Origin: Acidobacteriota bacterium
Lineage (GTDB): Bacteria; Actinomycetota; Acidimicrobiia; Acidimicrobiales; Ilumatobacteraceae
Assembly (NCBI GenBank): GCA_018969685.1
Contig: JAGWXX010000002.1
Span: forward strand, 1 to 64,000
Length of the DNA stretch: 64,000 nucleotides
Direction of reading: 5' to 3'
Part shown: positions 56,597-64,000 of the stretch, piece after piece
How the letters are laid out: every line of letters begins with the position of its first letter
Numbering within the stretch: the first letter of the stretch is position 1
The notes under the pieces: model-generated
Told to the model about the DNA's origin: nothing
Database searches by the model: none
Seen by the model: only the letters and a program-made list of their open reading frames with translations
Translations under genes and position numbers: made by a program

Positions 56597-57625
56597 ATGG
56601 GGACCACACGGACGGCCACTGCCGTCGCTACGCCGGCACTGTCGATCAAGGACGTCGTCCATTCCTACGCCCAGCGCTCCGTCCTCGGGGTCGGGAAGGC
56701 GAAGCGGACGGACGTGCTCAAGGGCATTTCGCTCGACATCCCGCAGGGCACGACGCTCGGCCTCGTCGGAGAGTCGGGGTGCGGCAAGACGACGCTCGTC
56801 AAGTCGATCCTCCGCCTGATCGAGCCGACCTCCGGACAGATCCTCCTCGGCACGGAGTCCGGCCAGGAGGACGTGCTCGCACTCCCGAAGTCCGAGCTGA
56901 CGCGGGTGCGCCGCAAACTTCAGGTCGTCTTCCAGGACCCGTACGGATCGCTCAACCCCCGCATGACCGTGTTTCAGACGGTCTCCGAGCCCCTGAGGGT
57001 GCACCTAAAGATGGATGAGGCGGCGTGCAAGGACCGCGTGCGCGACCTGCTCGAGCTCGTCGGGCTGGATCCCAAGATGGCGAACCGCTACCCGCACGAG
57101 TTCTCCGGCGGCCAGCGCCAGCGGGTCGGCATCGCGAGGGCGCTCGCATTCGAGCCATCGGTCCTGATCCTCGACGAACCGGTGTCGGCACTCGACGTGT
57201 CGGTGCAGGCCCAGATCCTCAACCTCATCATCGGCCTGCAGAAGAAGCTGGACCTGACCTATCTGTTCGTGTCCCACGACCTCGCGGTGATCGAGCACGT
57301 CGCCGACGCCGTCGCGGTGATGTACCTCGGGCGGATCGTCGAGCACGGGAAGACGGAGTCGATCTTCAGCAACCCGGCGCACCCGTACACGCAGGCGCTG
57401 CTCTCGGCCAGCCCGATCCCCGACGTCACGGCCGAGCGCCAACGGACGCGGATCGTGCTCCGTGGCGACATCAGTTCGTCCAGCGCCGGCACGGGGTGCC
57501 AGTTCCACCCCCGCTGCCCGGTCGGCGAAGGCAAGGAGCGCTGCGCCGCGGAATCGCCCGCGCTCGCCGAGGTCCGTCCCGGCCAGCTCGCCGCCTGCCA
57601 CTTCCCGACGGGCTCGGCCAAGTGA
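56597..57625 (+). CDS. Peptide-type ABC transporter ATP-binding protein (OppF/DppF-like)
   Basis: LVGESGCGKTTLVKSILRLIEPTSG…VFQDPYGSLNPRMTV…FSGGQRQRVGIARAL…C-terminal CxFHPRCP. Confidence 0.94.
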   Translation: MGTTRTATAVATPALSIKDVVHSYAQRSVLGVGKAKRTDVLKGISLDIPQGTTLGLVGESGCGKTTLVKSILRLIEPTSGQILLGTESGQEDVLALPKSELTRVRRKLQVVFQDPYGSLNPRMTVFQTVSEPLRVHLKMDEAACKDRVRDLLELVGLDPKMANRYPHEFSGGQRQRVGIARALAFEPSVLILDEPVSALDVSVQAQILNLIIGLQKKLDLTYLFVSHDLAVIEHVADAVAVMYLGRIVEHGKTESIFSNPAHPYTQALLSASPIPDVTAERQRTRIVLRGDISSSSAGTGCQFHPRCPVGEGKERCAAESPALAEVRPGQLAACHFPTGSAK

Positions 57626-58782
57626 GCGCGCCCCGTCCCGCCGACTCGATGGCGCGGCTGCCGCGCTCCGGCATCCGCCGCGTCTTCGACGAAGCGTCCA
57701 AGTACCCGGACTGCATCCGCCTCGAGGTCGGTGAACCGAGCTTCCCCACTCCCGAGCACGTGAAGGCGGCGGCACGGGAGGCGATGTCGTCGAACTTCAC
57801 CCGGTACACGCCGAACGCGGGCATCCTCGACCTCCGCGAGGCCATCGTGGAGAAGGTCGCGCGCAGGAACGACATCACCGCGACCACCGACGACGTCGTG
57901 GTCACGAACGGCGGCGTCGAGGCGGTGTTCACGACCCTCAGTGCGATGGTCAACCCCGGCGACGAGGTCCTGATCTCCGACCCCAGCTGGCCGAACTACC
58001 TGCAGATGACCGTGCTGCTGGGCGTCCAGGCGGTCTACTACCCGCTTCGCCTGGAGCACGACCTCGTCCCCACGGTGGAGGACATCGAGTCGCGCATCAC
58101 CCCGCGGACCAAGGTGCTGCTCCTCAACTCGCCGGGCAACCCGACTGGATCCTCGATCCCCGCCCAGCGGCTGCGCGAGATCCTCGACATGGCGCGCAGG
58201 CACGACCTATGGGTCGTCTCGGACGAGGTCTACGACGAGATCTACTTCGACGAGCCCCCCGTCTCGACGCAGGCGCTCGACACCGACGGCCGGACCGTGA
58301 CGGTCTTCAGCTTCTCGAAGACGTACGCGATGACGGGATGGCGGGTCGGGTACCTGGTCGGCCCGCGCGACATCGTGAGCCATATCCTGCGCATCCAGGA
58401 ACCCGTCACGTCCTGCGTCAACTCCGTCGCCCAGAAGGCCGCGGTCGCCGCGCTCACCGGCGACCAGACCTGCGTCGCCGAGATGCGTGCCGCGTACGCC
58501 TCGCGGGCTGGGCTCGTGACCGGCATCCTCGACCGCCACGGAATCCCCTACGCCCGTCCCTCCGGCGCGTTCTACACCATGGTCGACGTCACCCGGTCCG
58601 GGATGTCCGACGTCGACTTCGTCTCGCGGATGATCTCCGAGAAGCGCGTGTCGGTGGTGCCGGGCTCCGCGTTCGGTCCCGGCTCCGGCGCATTCGTGCG
58701 GGTCTCGCTCGCCTCGCACGAGGACGACTTGAATGCCGGCGTGACGCGCCTCGCCGAGGCTCTGGACTCCTGGGGAAGCTGA
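57622..58782 (+). CDS. Class I/II pyridoxal-phosphate aminotransferase
   Basis: NSPGNPTGSSIPAQRL…FSFSKTYAMTGWRVGYLVGP; GTGA overlap with ATPase stop. Confidence 0.93.
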   Translation: MSAPRPADSMARLPRSGIRRVFDEASKYPDCIRLEVGEPSFPTPEHVKAAAREAMSSNFTRYTPNAGILDLREAIVEKVARRNDITATTDDVVVTNGGVEAVFTTLSAMVNPGDEVLISDPSWPNYLQMTVLLGVQAVYYPLRLEHDLVPTVEDIESRITPRTKVLLLNSPGNPTGSSIPAQRLREILDMARRHDLWVVSDEVYDEIYFDEPPVSTQALDTDGRTVTVFSFSKTYAMTGWRVGYLVGPRDIVSHILRIQEPVTSCVNSVAQKAAVAALTGDQTCVAEMRAAYASRAGLVTGILDRHGIPYARPSGAFYTMVDVTRSGMSDVDFVSRMISEKRVSVVPGSAFGPGSGAFVRVSLASHEDDLNAGVTRLAEALDSWGS

Positions 58783-58783
58783 C

Positions 58784-59656
58784 CTAGAAGCGGAAGAGCC
58801 GGAGCGCGGTGCCACCCCGGATCATCGAGCGCTCTTCGACGGTGAGGTTCGGCAGGTGCCGGTCCACCACTTCGAGCACCTGGCGGTAGCCCGGCTCCAC
58901 CTCGATCCACGGCCAGTCGGAAGCCATGACCATCCGGTGCGCGCCGAAGGCCGCGCGCAAACGGACCGCGACGTCCGCGAGGTCGTCGTAGGGATACGGG
59001 CGCTTCGTGAACGCATAGTGACCCGAGAAGTGGACGTAGACGTGCTCGTGCTCGGCGGCGAGCCGCTCCACGAGCGGCAGGCCCGCCGGCGGAAGGTCCA
59101 CGTCGAAGTGGGGCCGCACAAACTCGTCCACCTGCATCTCGGCGTGGATGTCGGGGAGGAATCCGAGGTGGTTCATCACGACCCGCAGCGACGGGAGCCT
59201 CCGCAGCACGAGATCGAGCGCCCGCACCTGATCCTCGTCGCCGTAGAACCACATCACGAGGCCGCGCTCGGCCATCAACTCCAGCACCGGGAGCACCGCG
59301 AGGTCCTCCGGCTGCGATCCCGGCTTGGCACCGATGCCGAAGAACCGGAGACCCTGCAGGTCGCACGCGCCCAGGCGGCGCTTCACGCCGTCGACGCCGT
59401 CCGGCGCCTCCAGGTCGTAGACGCCGACGCCGGCGAAGCGGGACGGATGTTGCCGAAGGACGTCGCGGAGATAGTCGTCGTGGCGCGACAGTGGCACGAC
59501 GATGGCATGATCCACGCCCGCCGCAGCCATCTGCGCCAGCAGCTTCTCCGCCAGCTCCTCACGATCGGCTTCCGCCATGACGGGGTAGACCGTGCGCGGG
59601 TACTGCGCACTCTCCCCCCTGAACAGGTGCAGGTGCCCGTCGACCACCTTCGTCAT
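58784..59656 (-). CDS. Amidohydrolase-2-type TIM-barrel hydrolase/decarboxylase
   Basis: VDGHLHLF…VVMNHLGFLPD…HVYVHFSGHYAF…MVMASDWPW. Confidence 0.88.
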   Translation of the reverse strand: MTKVVDGHLHLFRGESAQYPRTVYPVMAEADREELAEKLLAQMAAAGVDHAIVVPLSRHDDYLRDVLRQHPSRFAGVGVYDLEAPDGVDGVKRRLGACDLQGLRFFGIGAKPGSQPEDLAVLPVLELMAERGLVMWFYGDEDQVRALDLVLRRLPSLRVVMNHLGFLPDIHAEMQVDEFVRPHFDVDLPPAGLPLVERLAAEHEHVYVHFSGHYAFTKRPYPYDDLADVAVRLRAAFGAHRMVMASDWPWIEVEPGYRQVLEVVDRHLPNLTVEERSMIRGGTALRLFRF

Positions 59657-59678
59657 GCCACGTCCCCCTTCCGTTCGG

Positions 59679-60290
59679 CTACTTCAGGTACCGCTTGAAG
59701 AACGTCTGTACGTGGACGAGGAGCGCGTGCTCCTCGACGACGCCGACGGTGCCCCGCTTCATCACGGGGTTGTGGACGAGCATCTTCTCGCCCAACTGCA
59801 TCTGAAAGAACTTCTGCACCGGGGTGCCGACGAGGTTCTCCCCGTCCCCGTGTAGGACCATCCTCGTCGCCTGTGCACGCGTTCCCTGTGCAAGGATCGA
59901 CTCGTCGACCACGGGATTGACCACGACGTGCGCCACCACTCCGTCGGGACGCCCGATGGTGGTCGACAGGTTTGCCATGGCCCCGGACACGAACAGACCG
60001 AGCGGCCTTCCGGCGCCTGCGAGTTCGCCGAGAACCCCCATCACGTCGCGGCGCAGCGAGCCCGGCTCCGGCTCCTCGCCGTCGGACAGGCCGTGGCCCG
60101 GCAGGTCGATGCACACGACGTCGAAGCCGTGGCGCGACAGCACCTCGGGAATCTGCCCGAACTCGTCGAGGTCGGCACCGAGGTCGTGCACGAACAGGAT
60201 CGTGCCGCGCGGTTCATCCGGCACGGTGCGGACGCCCCGTACGGTGCGCTCAGGTGCGAGCAGGGCCTCGAACGGCGAGCGGGTCGTCAC
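59679..60290 (-). CDS. Alpha/beta hydrolase
   Basis: GTILFVHDLGADLDEFGQI…DLPGHGLSDG; GTGA overlap with downstream ATPase stop. Confidence 0.8.
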   Translation of the reverse strand: MTTRSPFEALLAPERTVRGVRTVPDEPRGTILFVHDLGADLDEFGQIPEVLSRHGFDVVCIDLPGHGLSDGEEPEPGSLRRDVMGVLGELAGAGRPLGLFVSGAMANLSTTIGRPDGVVAHVVVNPVVDESILAQGTRAQATRMVLHGDGENLVGTPVQKFFQMQLGEKMLVHNPVMKRGTVGVVEEHALLVHVQTFFKRYLK

Positions 60291-61255
60291 GAGACGGGAT
60301 TGAAGCAACGGACCTGGACGCGGCCCCTCACGGTGATGTCCGGCCTCGTCGCCCTGCAGGAGTCGACGACCCGGGAACAACGGTCGGCAAAGGTGCAGCC
60401 CGCCGGCAGCTCGTCGGGCTGCGGGACGCGCCCGGGGATCGGCACGAGATCCGATGCCCCGGCTCCGAGCCTCGGCACGGCGCCGAGCAGGCCCGTCGTA
60501 TAGGGGTGCTGGGGCTTCGCGAAGACGTCGGACACGGCACCCATCTCGACGACCTCACCGGCGTACATCACCGCCATGCGGTCGGCCACCGACGCAACGA
60601 CGCCGAGGTTGTGGGTGATCAGCATGATGCTCATGCCCCGCTCGTTCTTCAGCGCGCGGAGGCGATCGAGGATCTGGGCCTGCACCGTGACGTCGAGCGC
60701 CGTGGTCGGCTCGTCCGCGATGATGAGCTTCGGACTGTTGACGAGGGCAAGCGCGATCATCGCCCTCTGGGAGACGCCCCCGGAGAGTTGGAATGGGTAT
60801 TCGGCGAACCTGCGGCGGGGATCCTCGATGCCCGCATCCGCGAGTGCCTCGAGCGCGATCTTCTCGGCGACGTCCTTGGAGACGTCCTGGTGCGCGCGGA
60901 CCGCGGAGACCAGGACGGAGCCGATCGTGAACATCGGGTCGAGCGCGCTCATCGGATCCTGGAAGATCATCGCGATCTCACTGCCCCGGATCCCGCGCAT
61001 CTCCTTCTTCGTCTTCCTCACGAGGTCGCTGCCTCCGTACACCACGGAGCCGCCGGTGATCTGCAACGGCGGACTTGCGTGGAGCTGGAGGATCGACAGC
61101 GCCGTGAGCGACTTTCCGCAGCCGCTCTCGCCGACGATCGCGAGTATCTCGTTCTGGTCGACCGTCAGGCTGACGTTGCGCACGATGTCGTACGCCACCC
61201 CTCCCGCACGCAGGCCGACGGAGAGGTCGGAGACCTCGAGCAGTGGCGTTGTCAC
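60287..61255 (-). CDS. Peptide-type ABC transporter ATP-binding protein (OppD/DppD-like)
   Basis: IVGESGCGKSLTALSIL…IFQDPMSALDPMFTIGS…LSGGVSQRAMIALAL. Confidence 0.94.
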   Translation of the reverse strand: MTTPLLEVSDLSVGLRAGGVAYDIVRNVSLTVDQNEILAIVGESGCGKSLTALSILQLHASPPLQITGGSVVYGGSDLVRKTKKEMRGIRGSEIAMIFQDPMSALDPMFTIGSVLVSAVRAHQDVSKDVAEKIALEALADAGIEDPRRRFAEYPFQLSGGVSQRAMIALALVNSPKLIIADEPTTALDVTVQAQILDRLRALKNERGMSIMLITHNLGVVASVADRMAVMYAGEVVEMGAVSDVFAKPQHPYTTGLLGAVPRLGAGASDLVPIPGRVPQPDELPAGCTFADRCSRVVDSCRATRPDITVRGRVQVRCFNPVS

Positions 61256-62166
61256 TTGCGCAACCTCGGGTTGGCGAGCGTGTACCCGACGCTGGCGGCC
61301 AGGTTGCCGAGCGTCACCACGATGACCAGCAGCAGCGAGAAGAACTGGACGATCGGGTAGTCGCGCCGCAGCACGCCATTGACGAGAATCTGCCCCACTC
61401 CCGGCCAGCCGAAGATCGTCTCGACGACGAGCGCGTAGCCGATGATCTGTCCCACGCGGAGGCCAGCGAGCGAGATGATGGGCAGCAGCGAGTTGCGCAG
61501 AACGTGCTTGAAGTACACCCTGCTCTCGCTGAGTCCGGCGGCGCGCAGCGTTCGGACGAAATCTTGACCGACGTTCTCAAGCATCGCCGACCGGGTCATG
61601 CGCACCGTGAGCGCGATGCCCTCGGCGGCCAGCACCAGCGCCGGCAGCACGAGGTACTTGAAGCCTCCCGCCCCCGCCGGTGGGAACCATCCGAGCGTCG
61701 ATGAGAAGAGCCACACGACGAGCAGCGCGAGCCAGAAGTTCGGGATCGCCATTCCCGCGACCGCTGCAGAGCTGATGCTGGTGTCGAGCCACGTGTTGCG
61801 CCTGAACGCGGCGAGCATGCCCAGCGGGATGCCGATCCCGAACACCAGCACGATGGCCGCACCGCCGAGGATGAGGCTATTGCGGATCTTCTCGACGGCG
61901 AGCGTGCTGATCTTCGCGTTGTTCGTGAGCGAGTTGCCGAGGTCGCCGCGCACGACCTTGCCGAGGTAGTCGACGTACTGGGTGAGGATCGGCTGGTTGA
62001 GTCCGATCTGCTCGCGGAAGAGCTCGCGGTCCTCGGCGGTCGCAGAGGCGGGGAGCCTCGCCGCCGTCACGTCGCCGCCGGAGAGACGGATTGCGGCGAA
62101 CACCGCCAGTGACGACAGCTGCAGCAGCAGCAGCGTCAGGAGCACCCGCTTGACGACGGTGCTCAT
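61252..62166 (-). CDS. Peptide-type ABC permease (OppB/DppB-like)
   Basis: QIGLNQPILTQYVDYLGKVVRGDLGNSL…FVRTLRAAGLSESRVYFKHVLRNSLLPIISLAG. Confidence 0.94.
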   Translation of the reverse strand: MSTVVKRVLLTLLLLQLSSLAVFAAIRLSGGDVTAARLPASATAEDRELFREQIGLNQPILTQYVDYLGKVVRGDLGNSLTNNAKISTLAVEKIRNSLILGGAAIVLVFGIGIPLGMLAAFRRNTWLDTSISSAAVAGMAIPNFWLALLVVWLFSSTLGWFPPAGAGGFKYLVLPALVLAAEGIALTVRMTRSAMLENVGQDFVRTLRAAGLSESRVYFKHVLRNSLLPIISLAGLRVGQIIGYALVVETIFGWPGVGQILVNGVLRRDYPIVQFFSLLLVIVVTLGNLAASVGYTLANPRLRK

Positions 62167-63014
62167 GTCGCGCTCGCCCTCTCCACCGCGGTGCGGAGCC
62201 TCGGGTCGAGGAGGTCGCGGAGACCGTCGCCGATCAAGCTGACGCTCAGCACCATCACGAAGATCACGGCGCCGGGAATGGTCGCCTCCCAGTGGTTCAG
62301 GCGGATGAAGTTGCGGCCGTCGGACACCATCTGGCCGAGGCTCGGGAGGGGCGGCTGGGCGCCGAGCCCGACGAACGAGAGCGACGCCTCGGCGATGATC
62401 GAGACGGCGACGTAGTACGAGGAGAGCACCAGCGCGACGGGAATCACGTTGGGGACGATGTGCCGGAACACGATCCGCACCGACGAGTACCCGCCGGCCT
62501 TCGCCGCGACCACGAACTCGCGCTCGGAGATGCCGAGCACCTCGCCACGGACGACGCGGGCGATCGCGACGGTGTTCACCAATCCGACCGCGAGGATCAC
62601 CGGGACGAGGCCCGAGCCGATCGAGGCGGCAGCGAGCACTGCGACGAGGATGAGCGGGAAGCCCCACACGAAGTCGACGATCCAGCTGGTCACGGTGTCG
62701 ACCGCACCCTTGACGTAGCCGGCGATCAGGCCGATCGTCGTGCCGAGCACGACGGCGATGGCGGTCACCGACACTGCGACGAAGAGGCTGATGCGGATTC
62801 CGTAGGTTGCGCGGGCCGCGAGGTCGCGCCCGAGTGCATCGGTGCCGAAGGGGAAGCCGGGGGTGCCGACCGGCTTGTGCCCGAGGAGGAGATCCTGCGT
62901 GTCGTACGCACCGAAGATCAGCGGGCCGAACGCCCCGAGGGCGAGCACGACGAGACCCAGCACCGAACCAACGACGAGCTGCTTGTTCTTCAGAGCCCGC
63001 TGGAACAGGTTCAT
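62163..63014 (-). CDS. Peptide-type ABC permease (OppC/DppC-like)
   Basis: GTDALGRDLAARATYGIRISLFVAV…EFVVAAKAGGYSSVRIVFRHIVPNVIPVALV. Confidence 0.94.
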   Translation of the reverse strand: MNLFQRALKNKQLVVGSVLGLVVLALGAFGPLIFGAYDTQDLLLGHKPVGTPGFPFGTDALGRDLAARATYGIRISLFVAVSVTAIAVVLGTTIGLIAGYVKGAVDTVTSWIVDFVWGFPLILVAVLAAASIGSGLVPVILAVGLVNTVAIARVVRGEVLGISEREFVVAAKAGGYSSVRIVFRHIVPNVIPVALVLSSYYVAVSIIAEASLSFVGLGAQPPLPSLGQMVSDGRNFIRLNHWEATIPGAVIFVMVLSVSLIGDGLRDLLDPRLRTAVERASAT

Positions 63015-63073
63015 GGGGTTCGACCTACCCGCGCAATCCGGTGCAGTACGAGAAAAGAGTAGACCTGCGGGGC

Positions 63074-63100
63074 CGCCGCCGGACCGTGCGTCCGGCGGCG
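63074..63100 (-). terminator. Strong stem-loop between substrate-binding protein and permease genes
   Basis: CGCCGCCGGAC-CGTGC-GTCCGGCGGCG, perfect 11-bp arms, extended by CGGGG/CCCCG outside. Confidence 0.75.
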
Positions 63101-63133
63101 ACCCCGAGGTTCAGTCTCCCGAGGGGAGTCTGG

Positions 63134-64000
63134 TTACTTGTCCATCCAGACGTCGTTGTAGACCGGGTAGAGGTTCCACACGAACGGCTGCCAGTTCTTG
63201 ACGTAGTTCTGGTGAACGAACGTCGCGTACTGGTTCATGAGCGGGAGGTAGGGCAGCTTGTCCGCCCACTCCAGCTGGAACTTCGAGGACGCGACGACCG
63301 AGGCCTCCTCCGTGCCGGCGAGGCGCCACTCGTCGATGGCTGCATCGATCGTGGGCTCGACGGCGTGGCTGAAGTTCGGAACCGGGATGGTCTCCGACGA
63401 TCCGAAGATCACGAGGATGTCCAGCGGCACCGGCCACAGCCAGAAGAACAGCGCCATCGGCGCCGCCTTGCGGCCCTCACCCGAGGCCTGCTCGAACCAC
63501 ACGGAGCGGTCGACGACCTTCAGGTTGGCGATGACACCGACCTCCTTGAACTGCTGGGCCACGGCCTCGGCGACCTGCTTCTGCTCGGTGGTGTCCTCCA
63601 CCACGTAGTCGAACTCGAAGCGGGTTCCGTCGCGCTCCAGCACGCCGTCGGCGCCGGCGACCCAGCCGGCCTCGGCCAGCTTGGACTTCGCGAGCTCCAC
63701 GTCGTACTGGTTGTACTCCTCCACCTTGGGCTCGTACTGGCGGTCCGTCTTCGGGAAGGGACCGTACGTCGGGTCGCCGTTGCCGAAGAGGATCGCGTCC
63801 ACCATGCCCTGGCGGTTGAGTGCGTGCGACAGACCCTGGCGGGTGAGCTGGTCACCGAAGAACTCCGGGTAGTCCCGGTTCATCGTCAGGTGGTAGCCCG
63901 ACCACTCGGGGTGCTGGATCACGGTGAGGTCGGGGTTGCCGCGCAGACGCTCGAGATCGGCGAAGCTCGGCCCGATGAGGGTGTCGAGCTCCCCGCTCTC
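63134..64000 (-). CDS. Peptide-type ABC transporter substrate-binding protein (SBP_bac_5), 5' truncated by window end
   Basis: LTRQGLSHALNRQGMVDAILFGNGDPTYGPFP; frame stays open to 64000. Confidence 0.92.
   Translation of the reverse strand, partial: ESGELDTLIGPSFADLERLRGNPDLTVIQHPEWSGYHLTMNRDYPEFFGDQLTRQGLSHALNRQGMVDAILFGNGDPTYGPFPKTDRQYEPKVEEYNQYDVELAKSKLAEAGWVAGADGVLERDGTRFEFDYVVEDTTEQKQVAEAVAQQFKEVGVIANLKVVDRSVWFEQASGEGRKAAPMALFFWLWPVPLDILVIFGSSETIPVPNFSHAVEPTIDAAIDEWRLAGTEEASVVASSKFQLEWADKLPYLPLMNQYATFVHQNYVKNWQPFVWNLYPVYNDVWMDK

Overview
This 64-kb, high-GC window looks like an actinobacterial chromosome. That is inferred from GC-rich codon usage, many GTG starts, 4-nt stop/start overlaps and TANNNT boxes placed at leaderless distance. 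It is gene-dense, about 65 protein genes, with no rRNA, tRNA, CRISPR array, transposase or phage module that I could recognise. Left third (about 1.2-23.3 kb): a catabolic and uptake island. It holds two Rieske oxygenases, two TrzN/SsnA-like amidohydrolases, hydantoinase/oxoprolinase HyuAB, a BMP-type nucleoside-like ABC transporter, ribokinase, an acyl-CoA ligase, an O-methyltransferase, a flavin-dependent oxidoreductase, several VOC proteins and a FadR-type GntR regulator. Near-identical palindromic operators lie at 4400 and 23365. Middle (about 23.4-45 kb): RmuC, a YHYH protein, two MFS pumps, a TetR switch, a DODA-type dioxygenase, DrrAB-like ABC, a zinc ribbon followed by a membrane-anchored degenerate-Nudix protein and a CbxX/CfxQ AAA+ ATPase (my best candidate for an undescribed system), PhyH, CapA, and Tdh-Kbl. 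Right third (about 45-64 kb): a second catabolic island with RidA, a probable AtzG/GatC-like small subunit missed by the ORF track, an amidase, GntR, a 2OG oxygenase with a small partner, SDRs, paired F420/PNPOx-like proteins, an HpaI-type aldolase, and a peptide-type ABC transporter whose second ATPase is displaced and inverted. All assignments come from reading the sequence and motif recall. No database search was run.
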